This document shows, piece after piece, positions 45,796 through 54,389 of a stretch of 64,000 bases of DNA. Made by a program: the position numbers and the translations under genes. Source of the stretch: Pleurocapsa minor HA4230-MV1 (GTDB taxonomy: Bacteria > Cyanobacteriota > Cyanobacteriia > Cyanobacteriales > Xenococcaceae); contig JAHHHZ010000021.1 in the NCBI GenBank assembly GCA_019359095.1, forward strand, positions 263,163-327,162, written 5' to 3'. Numbering within the stretch: position 1 is the stretch's first letter; each line of letters starts with the position of its first letter. The notes under the pieces were generated by a model. It did not search any database. It saw nothing but the letters and a program-made list of their open reading frames with translations, and was not told where the DNA came from.

Positions 45796-46890
45796 ATGCC
45801 TAAGCTAAGTCTGGGTGCGCGTTTATTTGTCTCACACTTATTAGTCATGATGGTGGGATTGGGCAGTTTTATCATCATTGCTAAAGTATCGTCCCCCAGG
45901 ATGTTTGTTTTCCGTCTGGAACAGTTGGAAAAGCGAGGTATTTTTACTGTTCGCTCGGCTCGAACCTATTTGGTGGAAGGATTCCAAAATGCCTGGAATC
46001 GGAGTGCAATCTTATCGGTAATTGTCGGTTCAGGTGCAGCAGGTGCAGTCAGCTATGTCTCTTCTAAACGCATTACCCAACCTGTAACGCAAATGAGACG
46101 CATTACCCAAAAGTTTGCCGCAGGAGACTTGGATGAAAGAGTCCCTGGTAGCGATATTTCTGAACTCAATCAACTGAGTGTCAGCTTCAACTCCATGGCG
46201 AGTAGTATTGGTAATGTGGAGCAAAGACGAAGAGAGTTAATTAGCGATCTTACTCACGAACTCCGCACTCCCTTAACTGTCATGCGGGGATATTTAGAAG
46301 AACTGGCTGATGGCAGAATTGAGGGTAGTCCTGAACTGTATCTGCGTTTGATTAAAGAAACTAGACGTTTAGAGCGCTTGATCCACGATCTCCAGGAGCT
46401 TTCTAAAGCAGAAGCGGGTTATTTATCGATTAACCCTCAACCATTGAATTTATATCCTTTACTGGCTTCCCTCGTAGAACGATTTGCCGATCAGCTATTA
46501 GAAGATGGCCCCACCTTAGAACTAAAATATCCTAAAGATCTTCCTCCTGTTTTAGCCGATCGCGATCGCACTGAACAAATTCTCGTCAATTTATTAGGTA
46601 ATGCAATCCGCTACACCGAAACAGGCTCGATTACCGTCGAAGCTAAAAAAATCAATCGTCAGATCTGGATCTCCGTCACGGACACAGGAATTGGCATTGC
46701 CGAAGAGGACTTACCCTTTCTCTTTGAGCGTTTTTGGCGTGCCGATCCTTCTCGCTCTAGTCATTCAGGTGGAACGGGTATTGGTCTGGCGATCGCCCGC
46801 CGTTTAGTAGAATTACAGGGTGGTAAAATTGAGGTGACAAGCGAATTAGGTGTAGGTAGCACTTTCCGTTTCTATCTACCAATTGCCTAG
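45796..46890 (+). CDS. HAMP-domain sensor histidine kinase, orphan
   Basis: 364 residues. Two membrane helices (about 10-30 and 70-90) bracket a very short periplasmic loop of about 40 residues. HAMP (about 90-142), phospho-acceptor DLTHELRTPL (His154), N-box ILVNLLGNAIRYT, G1 SVTDTGIGI, G2 GGTGIGLAIA. The missing sensor domain suggests it senses membrane state or a partner protein. No response regulator gene is adjacent. Confidence 0.92.
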   Translation: MPKLSLGARLFVSHLLVMMVGLGSFIIIAKVSSPRMFVFRLEQLEKRGIFTVRSARTYLVEGFQNAWNRSAILSVIVGSGAAGAVSYVSSKRITQPVTQMRRITQKFAAGDLDERVPGSDISELNQLSVSFNSMASSIGNVEQRRRELISDLTHELRTPLTVMRGYLEELADGRIEGSPELYLRLIKETRRLERLIHDLQELSKAEAGYLSINPQPLNLYPLLASLVERFADQLLEDGPTLELKYPKDLPPVLADRDRTEQILVNLLGNAIRYTETGSITVEAKKINRQIWISVTDTGIGIAEEDLPFLFERFWRADPSRSSHSGGTGIGLAIARRLVELQGGKIEVTSELGVGSTFRFYLPIA

Positions 46891-46892
46891 TA

Positions 46893-46948
46893 GGGGCATT
46901 TCGCCCTAAAGGACTAGCTGCGCGTCGCGAATCGCCCCTATTCGCGTC
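46893..46948. repeat. Dispersed CCTAAAGGACTAG repeat
   Basis: GTAGGGGCATTTCGCCCTAA, then AGGACTAGCTGCGCGTCGCG and CGAATCGCCCCTATTCGCG. The outer TAGGGGC and GCCCCTA are inverted. It shares the CCCTAAAGGACTAGC core with repeat A and follows the kinase stop directly. Confidence 0.75.
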
Positions 46949-46990
46949 ATAATAGTAATATTTGCAATTCTTTACAATCATTAATTTATT

Positions 46991-47401
46991 ATGACAACCT
47001 CCGAAAATCAATACGAAGTTCAAAAAACCGAGCAAGAGTGGAAAGAAACCCTCACTCCAGAAGCGTTTAAAGTGCTACGTAAGCACGGTACAGAAAGAGC
47101 AGGTACAAGTCCTCTAGACAAAGTTTATGACGATGGTACTTACCTTTGTGCGGCCTGTGGGCAACCTTTATTTACCTCCGATACAAAATTCAATAGTGGT
47201 ACAGGATGGCCGAGTTTTTATCAGCCTTTAGAACAGGCGATCGCTACTACTGTTGACCGCACTCTCTTTATGACCAGAACAGAAGTACATTGTAGTCGCT
47301 GCGGTGGTCATTTAGGTCATGTCTTTAGTGATGGGCCTAAACCCACAGGACAACGCTACTGTATGAATGGAGTCTCCCTCAAGTTTGTGCCTGAAAAATA
47401 G
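46991..47401 (+). CDS. msrB: Peptide-methionine (R)-S-oxide reductase
   Basis: 136 residues. Repairs R-methionine sulfoxide in proteins. Zinc site CAAC (Cys53, Cys56) and CSRC (Cys101, Cys104), substrate motif [10 protein letters not shown] (70-79), catalytic Cys124 in [11 protein letters not shown]. Full family length, cytosolic. Separate from the upstream kinase by a 100-base gap filled with a repeat. Confidence 0.96.
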   Translation: MTTSENQYEVQKTEQEWKETLTPEAFKVLRKHGTERAGTSPLDKVYDDGTYLCAACGQPLFTSDTKFNSGTGWPSFYQPLEQAIATTVDRTLFMTRTEVHCSRCGGHLGHVFSDGPKPTGQRYCMNGVSLKFVPEK

Positions 47402-47472
47402 AAAATTCTAACTATCATTTCATCATGTAGTAATTTAAGCTAGATTGGCTAAAGAAAATTCAGGGTATATTT

Positions 47473-48189
47473 TTGAACGCCATTAATCTTAATCTCTTAA
47501 AGCTATTAGGGATCATGCTGGGTTGGCAAATTGTCTTACTTAGCGTTGCCAACTCAGTTAATGCTCAAACTACAGATCTAAAAGACAGACAAAACACACA
47601 AGACATACCAGATCGCGTACTTAAAGAAAGTCCCACTTTACAACGCTGGCTCAAGGAAGTACCCGACTTATGGGAGGATATTCGCCACGATCCTAGTTTT
47701 CGTACTCGCTTACGCTTAGGTTTCACGACTTTTCCTAGCACGGATAACACAGGAGGAATAAATCTAGGCGTTGAAGATATATTTATTAAACGTACGGGTT
47801 TAACCGTTAGTGCCAATTACCAGTCTGCCTTTAATGGCGATCGCAATTCTTACGGCGCAGACTTACATTATTTTGTCTTACCTCTGGGCAATTATTTTAA
47901 TCTCGCTCCGATAGTCGGTTATCGCTATGTTCAAAGTAATGACTTTAATACCGATGGACTGCACCTTGGTTTAAGACTAATGCTCGCTTTTTCTCGTACT
48001 GGTGCAGGGGATATTTCCCTGTCTCAAAGCTATATTTCCCCTGGTGGTAGTGAAGAAGTCGGTATAACTTCTCTCTCGGTTGGCTATGCTGTTACTTCTA
48101 AGTTGCGCCTATCAACAGATTTAGAATGGCAAAACTCCATCGAGGATCATGATAGTCGTGCAGGAATTAATTTAGAGTTAATGTTTTAA
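47473..48189 (+). CDS. Exported outer-membrane-type beta-barrel protein
   Basis: 238 residues from TTG 47473 (an internal ATG at 47515 would also leave a signal peptide). Signal sequence ends VANSVNAQ. A short polar helix region (LKESPTLQRWLKEVPDLWEDI) is followed by alternating strands (FRTRLRLGFTTFPS, TGLTVSANYQSAF, LSTDLEWQNSIED), ending LELMF with a terminal Phe, as in outer-membrane barrels. Conserved-looking but not assigned. Confidence 0.6.
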   Translation: MNAINLNLLKLLGIMLGWQIVLLSVANSVNAQTTDLKDRQNTQDIPDRVLKESPTLQRWLKEVPDLWEDIRHDPSFRTRLRLGFTTFPSTDNTGGINLGVEDIFIKRTGLTVSANYQSAFNGDRNSYGADLHYFVLPLGNYFNLAPIVGYRYVQSNDFNTDGLHLGLRLMLAFSRTGAGDISLSQSYISPGGSEEVGITSLSVGYAVTSKLRLSTDLEWQNSIEDHDSRAGINLELMF

Positions 48190-48230
48190 AGATTTGCCCA
48201 ACTGTAGAGAAAATCTAGCCAATATAATAA

Positions 48231-48320
48231 CGAAGTGCGACGCGAAGGACGCGAAGCTTATCCTTTAGGACTCGCTGACGCGAAGCTAACCCTTTAGGGA
48301 ATCCTTTAGGATAAAGACAT
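48231..48320. repeat. Dispersed GCGAAGCTTATCCTTTAGG repeats
   Basis: GACGCGAAGGACGCGAAGCT, ATCCTTTAGGACTCGCTGAC, GCGAAGCTAACCCTTTAGGG: three overlapping degenerate copies of the inverted form of the repeat-A core. Same elements at 8735-8765, 18340-18390 and 50040-50065. Confidence 0.8.
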
Positions 48321-48378
48321 CCCCACCGACTAGCAATCAAGAGGGAATGCTTTTTCAAAACTCAAATTAATCATAGCA

Positions 48379-48777
48379 ATGGAAAACCCCACAATTCAAA
48401 CAGACTTAGCGCAAATACTCAGCAGGCTCGAAGGTAAGATAGATAAACTGGACGAGAAGATAGACAGCAAAATAAATAAGTTAGACGAAAAGATAGACAG
48501 CAAGATAAATAAGCTAGACGAAAAGATAGACAGCAAGATAAATAAGTTAGACGAAAAGATAGATAATTTAGCTTTAGGTCAAGCCGAAATCAAAGGCAAT
48601 ATTAAAGCGCTAGATGAAAGATTATCAGGAGAAATCAAGACTTTAGATACCAAGACCGAACAGTTAAATATTAGAATAGGCAATGTAGAATTCGCTAGTC
48701 GCGGTATTTTGATTGGTATTGCCATAGTGGTACTTGGCGGTTTTGGAATGTTCTTTTGGATGTCCAGCAAGCTTTGA
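48379..48777 (+). CDS. Coiled-coil repeat protein with C-terminal membrane anchor
   Basis: 132 residues. Residues 18-62 consist of the 11-residue unit KIDSKINKLDE repeated three times plus partial copies, encoded by nearly identical 33-base repeats; an 11-residue period gives a right-handed coiled coil. A second coiled coil without repeats follows (residues 63-103), then a membrane helix (about 107-128) and a short tail. Many cyanobacteria carry such variable-repeat proteins; role unknown. Copy number probably varies by slippage. Confidence 0.75.
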   Translation: MENPTIQTDLAQILSRLEGKIDKLDEKIDSKINKLDEKIDSKINKLDEKIDSKINKLDEKIDNLALGQAEIKGNIKALDERLSGEIKTLDTKTEQLNIRIGNVEFASRGILIGIAIVVLGGFGMFFWMSSKL

Positions 48778-48793
48778 TGATTACGCTTCACAA

Positions 48794-49147
48794 TTAAAAT
48801 TGTTTGCGTTCATAGTTCATAGTGTGGGAAGTGACATCTCCATACCAGCGAGTAGCCAACTCACAAAGCTGATATAAAGGCTCAGATAATTCTTTGCCTC
48901 GCTCAGTTAATTCGTAGCTTACTTTTGGCGGAATTGTTGCTTCATAGTGGCGATGGATAATTCCAATCTTCTCTAACATTCTTAATCTCTCGGTTAAAAC
49001 TTTAGTAGAAATTCCTTCAACTTGACGCTTTAATTCTCCAAAGCGAAGTGTACCGTTAGTGTCTAAAATCCATAGAATATACATTGTCCAACGCCCTGAA
49101 ATCTGATCGAGCAGCTTTTCTAAAGGAACATATTCAAGCTCTGTCAT
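48794..49147 (-). CDS. HxlR-family transcriptional regulator
   Basis: 117 residues, winged helix: ISGRWTMYILWIL, RFGELKRQVEGISTKVLTERLRMLEKIGII, then VSYELTERGKEL. The conserved N-terminal Cys of redox-sensing HxlR proteins is not present. Divergent from the membrane protein gene at 49263 across a 115-base gap that contains TAGCTACTTTAC and AGTAAGCTA elements, so it probably regulates that gene. Confidence 0.92.
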   Translation of the reverse strand: MTELEYVPLEKLLDQISGRWTMYILWILDTNGTLRFGELKRQVEGISTKVLTERLRMLEKIGIIHRHYEATIPPKVSYELTERGKELSEPLYQLCELATRWYGDVTSHTMNYERKQF

Positions 49148-49262
49148 ACTTTTGATGCTTTATTTTTAGTTCCTAGCTTACTAAAAAGTAGCTACTTTAC
49201 TTTCGTAACTAAAAGAATTTAAGGTTTAGCTAAATTTAATTGAAATATTTGGAGCAGTGAGC

Positions 49263-49667
49263 ATGAGAAATCAAGTCTGGTATGTGGCATTGTTAATCGG
49301 CTTGATGTGTCTAATTCGGTTTGCTTTGAGTGCCTTTGGCTATGCAGCACCTCATCTATTTATGGCAGAAACAGGACTATCTTTAGCTTCTAATCTGCAA
49401 ATGCCTTATGCTATTCGTGCCTGGGCAATTAGAGATATGGTACTGGCTATATTAGTGGTGTTGACAGACAAAACCCAAGTCAAAATGCTGTTATTTGCTT
49501 GTGTGGCGATCGATTTTACCGACATTATTTCTGCTTATTTGAGTGTCAGAAACGGATTATTCAATAACGCAGATGTAGGATTAATCCAGCTTACCTCAAC
49601 AGCGATCGCTGCATTGATTTTAGAACTAGTCGCGATCGCCTTCATATCCCAAGACAAAACATCTTAA
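49263..49667 (+). CDS. Small membrane protein, divergent from HxlR regulator
   Basis: 134 residues from ATG 49263; GGAG eight bases before it favours this over the GTG at 49257. Four hydrophobic segments (about 5-24, 50-68, 76-92, 108-128). The layout resembles the DUF4267 type of small membrane proteins, but the family is not certain. Divergent arrangement with the regulator suggests induced expression. Confidence 0.6.
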   Translation: MRNQVWYVALLIGLMCLIRFALSAFGYAAPHLFMAETGLSLASNLQMPYAIRAWAIRDMVLAILVVLTDKTQVKMLLFACVAIDFTDIISAYLSVRNGLFNNADVGLIQLTSTAIAALILELVAIAFISQDKTS

Positions 49668-49724
49668 AAGTGTTCATTAGCAAATAATTGCTATAATGTA
49701 CAAAATAGTCAAAATGTTCAAGTA

Positions 49725-49988
49725 ATGAATGTCTATTCCTTGACCCAAATTCGTAATCAACATGGAGAGGTGTTCGATAAAGCTCAAGTCGAACCAATAT
49801 TAGTTACTAAACAAAAACGACCAAGCCACGTCATTTTATCCGCCCAAGCATACCAAAAACTAATCGATCGCCTCGAAGAACTAGAAGATCGACAGCTTGG
49901 AGAAACCGCAGACAAAGCGAGTAGCCAGTCAGAATTAGTTGGTAGCGAAGCTTTTACCGCAGCTTTAGAAAAGCTTTCCCATGCCTAA
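49725..49988 (+). CDS. Orphan Phd/YefM-type antitoxin
   Basis: 87 residues: YSLTQIRNQHGEVFDKAQVEPILVTKQKRPSHVILSAQAYQKLI is the DNA-binding core. No toxin gene follows: an ATG overlaps the end (CCCATGCCTAA), but the next frame is not a RelE or PIN protein and runs into repeat C at 50028. The toxin appears lost. Confidence 0.8.
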   Translation: MNVYSLTQIRNQHGEVFDKAQVEPILVTKQKRPSHVILSAQAYQKLIDRLEELEDRQLGETADKASSQSELVGSEAFTAALEKLSHA

Positions 49989-50027
49989 ACTAGACGGATT
50001 AATATCAAGTCCGCTTAAGTGCTTCTA

Positions 50028-50190
50028 ATAAAATCTTTGCGACGCGAAGCTAGTCCTTTAGGGCCCCAACAGCGCGATTATTCAAGGCGAAATGAATTCG
50101 CCGAATCTCGCGCTCAAACTAAGCGGGATAAACGCCTTTGCGTCTTTGCCCCAAACTAAGCGGGGTAAACGTCTTGGCGCGAGTTTTAAG
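50028..50190. repeat. Composite of repeat A core and repeat C
   Basis: ATAAAATCTTTGCGACGCGA, GCTAGTCCTTTAGGGCCCCA, then ACTAAGCGGGATAAACGCCT and ACTAAGCGGGGTAAACGTCT with GCGTCTTTGCCCC between, ending GCGCGAGTTTTAAGATG. A longer mix of the elements at 3302-3361 and 42709-42790. Confidence 0.8.
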
Positions 50191-50224
50191 ATGAAATTTA
50201 TCAGAAACTTGAAAGATTATTAGG

Positions 50225-51121
50225 CTAAATAGTGAGGATATTATATAAATTGCTTAACTCTTCTTTCAAAGATAGAGGCTGGTATCCCAAGGCAAAGGCT
50301 TTACTACTATCTAAAGAAGTATCGGGCGATCGCGGTGCCACCATAACTACATCTGCCTGTTTACCTGGCTTGATTAAATCTTGCGGTAGCTGCAAAATAT
50401 CTGCTAGCAATAAACCAAAATCATAGCGAGAAATACGCTCTTTTCCCCCTAAATGTAAAATCCCTTGGACTTGTTTAGTGACTGCTAATAATAATCCTTG
50501 AGATGCTGCTGTGGCGCTGGCAGGAGTCCTAAATTCGTCGGTAAATAAGTTAATTTCTTTGCCTGCTTGAAGATTACTTACCATTTCTTGAAGAAAGCCA
50601 AGAGACATTGGCGATGGCATACCAAACATCAACGGCATCCGACAGATTGCGATCGCAGGATAGATTTCAGTTATTTTTTGTTCGGCGATCGCTTTTTGTT
50701 CACCGTAGTAGTTAATTGGACAAACAGGATCGCTTTCTGTATAGAAGGAATTTTTACCATCAAAGACTAAATCAGTTGAGGTAAAGGCGCAGGGAAGATT
50801 ACGTTCACTACAAAGGCGAGCAATATTAATCGTCGCAGTAACGTTGATCGCAAAAGATTCATTTGGGTTAGTTTGGCAAAAATTGGGTTTAGAAGCAGCA
50901 GCCGTATGAATTACCGCATCAGGATTGATTTCTTTAAATAAGCGATCTAAAGCCGCAAAATCTTTTAAATCCGTCTGAGATAAAGTCACTCCAGGTATTT
51001 TCACTTCGTGGCTAAAATAAGTGCCGTATACTTCCCAGTTAGCTTGAGCCTGTTGACACAAATTCCCGCCTAAAAAACCACTTGCACCCGTAACTAGTAA
51101 TTTCTGCTTCATTTTTCCCAA
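50225..51121 (-). CDS. RmlD-like sugar-nucleotide reductase (extended SDR)
   Basis: 298 residues. Rossmann motif LVTGASGFLGGNLCQQ (8-23), AVIHTAAASKPNFCQ, active-site Tyr-Lys in INYYGEQKAIAE, so an extended SDR closest to dTDP-4-dehydrorhamnose reductase (RmlD_sub_bind). No other rml gene is adjacent, so the nucleotide-sugar or other substrate (e.g. methionine adenosyltransferase-beta-like) is open. Probably an operon with the 2H-like gene 21 bases upstream at 51143. Confidence 0.82.
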   Translation of the reverse strand: MGKMKQKLLVTGASGFLGGNLCQQAQANWEVYGTYFSHEVKIPGVTLSQTDLKDFAALDRLFKEINPDAVIHTAAASKPNFCQTNPNESFAINVTATINIARLCSERNLPCAFTSTDLVFDGKNSFYTESDPVCPINYYGEQKAIAEQKITEIYPAIAICRMPLMFGMPSPMSLGFLQEMVSNLQAGKEINLFTDEFRTPASATAASQGLLLAVTKQVQGILHLGGKERISRYDFGLLLADILQLPQDLIKPGKQADVVMVAPRSPDTSLDSSKAFALGYQPLSLKEELSNLYNILTI

Positions 51122-51142
51122 ATCTTATCTCTATAGCTAATT

Positions 51143-51910
51143 CTAAAGTCTACTAGCTGAAGCTGAATATAGCTGCTGGAGTTCACTAGGCAATATTTCA
51201 GTCACAGGAATTACTTTCGTGGTGGCGGGAGTTAGAGACAAGTCTTGATATTGGACAAAAGCGAGGTTTTCTAATTGAATTGCAATAGATATAAATTGAG
51301 CTGCTAATAAATTACGGATCTCCAAGGCGATCGCATCTATCTCTGGTAAAGTTAAATTAGCCTTAATCGTTCCTAGTCTTAGATAAAAGTCATTATCTAT
51401 ATCGCTAGGAATTGCATGATATTTATGCAGTAAATTAAATCGCTGCAACTCACGGCGTAGATTATCTATTGCTAAAGTAACAGCTCGATCTTGCCATGAC
51501 CAGCCAATTAATACAGGTATATACTCATTGTCTGCTGATTGAAGTTGAAAAGAACGATGATATAAATGTCGATCGCGACTTAAGAAATTGTAGTTTATAT
51601 TGCGATCGTATCCAGCAAAACGAATCGTTATAGGCAAATCAACTTGATGCTGAAGATAATTAATTAAACCAGCAAAATCAATATATTTGGTTTCCTGCCT
51701 CTTTTCCTCAAACCACTGATTAACTACTCCTAGATTCGTTTTCCACCCTTCACAACCAATAATTGTGCCGTGAACTTGAGTTAACTGATAGGGAACAAAT
51801 ATATCGTGAAGCAACTGATGATTTGCTAGATATGTCTGCAATTTTTGAATCAAGCTAGCTAATACGACAGGTTTATCACCATAGAAGGCTACTAAACTAA
51901 CATTTTGCAT
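51143..51910 (-). CDS. Hypothetical protein with 2H-phosphoesterase-like features
   Basis: 255 residues, soluble. The segment FVPYQLTQVHGTIIGCEG (about 39-56) contains an HxT motif as in 2'-5' RNA ligase/cyclic phosphodiesterases, and FYLRLGTIKANLTLPEIDAI (about 174-193) occupies the place of the second motif but has Leu-Gly-Thr instead of His-x-Thr. So either a degenerate 2H enzyme or an unrelated protein. Leftward, followed 21 bases later by the RmlD-like gene. Confidence 0.5.
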   Translation of the reverse strand: MQNVSLVAFYGDKPVVLASLIQKLQTYLANHQLLHDIFVPYQLTQVHGTIIGCEGWKTNLGVVNQWFEEKRQETKYIDFAGLINYLQHQVDLPITIRFAGYDRNINYNFLSRDRHLYHRSFQLQSADNEYIPVLIGWSWQDRAVTLAIDNLRRELQRFNLLHKYHAIPSDIDNDFYLRLGTIKANLTLPEIDAIALEIRNLLAAQFISIAIQLENLAFVQYQDLSLTPATTKVIPVTEILPSELQQLYSASASRL

Positions 51911-52039
51911 TATTTATCTTAATTACTAGTATACTTTTCTCTATTCAATCAAGGCGATCGCCTCTCCAACAATAATACGGAATATTTTATAATTTCACTC
52001 TAACGTTTGAAATTGAAGAAGTAAGCAGAAGACAAGAAA

Positions 52040-52258
52040 ATGGATAAAGCCAAATATCAAATGATTATTCAGTGGAGTGATGAGGATAATTGCTTTTTGG
52101 TAGCATTACCCGATTTTCCTGGTAGTTATTGGCGTACTCATGGCGATACTTATGATGAGGCATTTGCTAATGGAAAAGAAGCTCTCGAATCCCTCATTAC
52201 AGCCTACGAAAGCACTGGAGAATCTTTACCAATCCCCAAAGTAGCTTATTCGGCATAA
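52040..52258 (+). CDS. Orphan HicB-type antitoxin
   Basis: 72 residues: YQMIIQWSDEDNCFLVALPDFPGSYWRTHGDTYDEAFANGKEALE is the HicB partial-RNase-H fold. No HicA (about 60-residue dsRBD toxin) lies on either side, and there is no C-terminal helix-turn-helix. A solitary HicB is common in cyanobacteria. Confidence 0.85.
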   Translation: MDKAKYQMIIQWSDEDNCFLVALPDFPGSYWRTHGDTYDEAFANGKEALESLITAYESTGESLPIPKVAYSA

Positions 52259-52295
52259 TTAAATGAATTTCGTATTGCTGCTTAAACCACTCAAG

Positions 52296-52382
52296 TTAAT
52301 CTCGATCGTGTTCGGGATGTTCTTTTTTATATTCGTAATATTCGGGTACAGTGGCAACTACTACTGCAAATAATTTACTCAT
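52296..52382 (-). CDS. Tiny ORF, 28 residues
   Basis: From ATG 52382 the frame reads MSKLFAVVVATVPEYYEYKK and ends EHPEHDRD with TAA at 52296-52298. AGGAG lies nine bases upstream of the start, an excellent Shine-Dalgarno. The sequence has a hydrophobic N-terminal half and a charged tail. No family recognised. Confidence 0.4.
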   Translation of the reverse strand: MSKLFAVVVATVPEYYEYKKEHPEHDRD

Positions 52383-52560
52383 TTAAGATATCTCCTGAAA
52401 TTTGATTCTTTTATGACTACTATAAGTTAATCAATTCCGTACTGTTTGATTAGTTTTAATTTAGTATTTCCCTATATTTTATATATTTATTGAAGGCGAT
52501 CGCCTTTAGATCGCTCTTCAAAAATCACCTGAGGATACAAAATTAACAAGAAGATATAAA

Positions 52561-52704
52561 TTGCTTAATTTGGTGATTATATTGTTCTCCTTGATTACTT
52601 TAATTATATTTCTAGCCAATAAAGGTTTATTAATTCGTCAAGATCTCATGATCTTATTTGGATTTAGTGGTGTATTGTCTCAATTGATAAGTAAATATTG
52701 TTAA
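52561..52704 (+). CDS. Possible small membrane peptide
   Basis: The frame from TTG 52561 reads 47 residues with two hydrophobic stretches (LVIILFSLITLIIFLANKG and LMILFGFSGVLSQLI) and stop TAA at 52702. No good ribosome binding site; the open frame extends back to 52510 without an ATG. It could be the remnant of a longer gene. Confidence 0.25.
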   Translation: MLNLVIILFSLITLIIFLANKGLLIRQDLMILFGFSGVLSQLISKYC

Positions 52705-52841
52705 TATTGTCGCGATCGCTGAATACAATTACTTTTAATTCCCCAAAAGGGAAAAGAATTATTTGTGTGCTTAGTGTCGCTTATTAGAATTACTAAACAT
52801 GAAACTACTTTCTATCCCAGGCTAAAGCAGGATTACTAACT

Positions 52842-53172
52842 ATGCCGTTTAGGTTTGGTTCGGGAAGTTGGCAAAATCTGTTCGAGGTAGTAAAGGCAAA
52901 TGCTACTGCTAAAAAACCAGGGCAAACGCATACGTTTGTTTACATTGAATTAGAGAGAGAATTAAGTTCGTGATGGCGATCGCACCACTGAAAAACTACA
53001 ATTTGAACCAAATCAACTGGTTACGGCTGAGTTGCGGGAAAGTAGTGTGAAGTTGAAGTTGAATTATTGCGGGTTGAGGGATGCGATAAGCCATAAGGCA
53101 TGTCTTCGCTACGCACTTTTGGGAGAGCAGTATGCTGTTGGTACGATAGAAGTGAAGATTATAAAACTTTGA
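52842..53172 (+). pseudogene. Frameshifted unknown gene
   Basis: ATG 52842 opens a 43-residue frame (MPFRFGSGSWQNLFEVVKAN to YIELERELSS). The adjacent frame then reads VRDGDRTTEKLQFEPNQLV through EQYAVGTIEVKIIKL to TGA 53170-53172. The join at about 52966-52971 is within a 22-24 base sequence (AAGTTCGTGATGGCGATCGC) also found at 53828. A one-base shift would restore about 109 residues. I do not recognise the family. Confidence 0.4.
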
Positions 53173-53211
53173 AGCTTTACACCAATATCATAGAATAGAT
53201 GCTTTTTAATC

Positions 53212-53778
53212 ATGAAAATACAACGCACAATTTATTGGAACAAACTAGCAGAGATCAAAGAACTAAAGGAGTTTTTTGCAGAAGATTATCAAGGATTTAA
53301 AAAGCTCATAGAAGAACAAATTGAAGAGTTTGAAAAATTTTCTGATGAAGCTCTAGATAAATTTGCCAAACTGAGGGTATTAGAAGTAACCAACGGTTGC
53401 ACTCAGTGGGCATTTCGTCGCAGCGATCGAGAATGTTTATCGGTAGAAAAGACCCGTGAATGTATGAATATAGTCATGGGTTTTATGAAACGGACAGAAT
53501 TATATTTTCCCAGTGAAGGCAAAATTGAATTTGATGACGAACAAAAAGCATTTATTCAAGCAGTGCGATCGCTCTACAAACATGCATTTAAAGACAATAT
53601 TAAAGAGTCAGAACGCAAATTCTATGCAATATCTACAGCTCAGTTTATTGTCTTTGGCCATGAGCGGACACAACGAGCCATGACATTAGTCAAGCAAGAT
53701 TATGAAAAACTTTTTTCACTTTATTATATTGAACGTGGACAAAAATATATTGCTCGCTATTTAAAAGGATTTGAATAG
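53212..53778 (+). CDS. Hypothetical protein
   Basis: 188 residues, soluble and helical, rich in charged residues (EELKEFFAEDYQGF, KLIEEQIEEFEKFSDEALDKF). Phe and Lys rich. No signal peptide, membrane segment or catalytic motif that I recognise. It stands between two copies of a short HIP1-containing direct repeat (52962-52983, 53826-53847), in a low-gene-density accessory stretch. Confidence 0.55.
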   Translation: MKIQRTIYWNKLAEIKELKEFFAEDYQGFKKLIEEQIEEFEKFSDEALDKFAKLRVLEVTNGCTQWAFRRSDRECLSVEKTRECMNIVMGFMKRTELYFPSEGKIEFDDEQKAFIQAVRSLYKHAFKDNIKESERKFYAISTAQFIVFGHERTQRAMTLVKQDYEKLFSLYYIERGQKYIARYLKGFE

Positions 53779-53874
53779 TCTTTAGAGTGAAACCCAACAT
53801 CAATAAATCTATTGCTGGTTGCAGTCAATTAAGTTCGTGATGGCGATCGCTGTTAATCAAATAAATTATCTCAA

Positions 53875-54111
53875 CTAAGCGGAAACTTTTAACTCGATTA
53901 ATCCCCTGCCTAATTTCTCAATAAACTCCGATTTGTTAGAACAACCATAACGTTCTGCTAACTTGCCAATACCTTCCCATCCTTCTGATGTGACAGAAAT
54001 ATTTTTCCTTTCCTTTTTACTTTCGTATTGTTTAGGTCTTCCGTCAGTTTTAATTAAGTTGGCTAATGAGTTTGGGTGTTTTCCCTGAGAATACTCTGTC
54101 GCTTTGCTCAT
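53875..54111 (-). CDS. Small putative DNA-binding protein
   Basis: 78 residues. GRPKQYESKKERKNISVTSEGWEGIGKLAERYGCSNKSEFIEKLGRG looks like a short helix-loop-helix with a basic arm, as in cyanobacterial RHH/CopG-like or HTH accessory proteins. No partner gene next to it. Transcribed leftward. Confidence 0.5.
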   Translation of the reverse strand: MSKATEYSQGKHPNSLANLIKTDGRPKQYESKKERKNISVTSEGWEGIGKLAERYGCSNKSEFIEKLGRGLIELKVSA

Positions 54112-54389
54112 TTGGCTGTTAGCACGTCAATAAGTCTAATAATCTCTATTTTATACACACAAATTATTTAAAAAAAGTTTTTTATTTTCCTTTTATTGTG
54201 TATGATAATGAAATAGCTCATGGCGATCGCTCCTTATGAATTCTTGGAGGAATTAGTGCGATCGCGCTGATCATAGGATGGACAAAAAACATTAAGAGCA
54301 AGAAGATGTTGTAAAAGAAGCTTGTTGCCCACCAGAATTAACTTGAAAAATTTGCACTATTAACTTGCTTTAATAGTGTCCTTGTCTAA

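Noticed and set aside
48579..48791. Antisense frame across the coiled-coil gene
   Set aside because: Shadow of the sense gene, which has clear repeat-encoded structure and a membrane helix.
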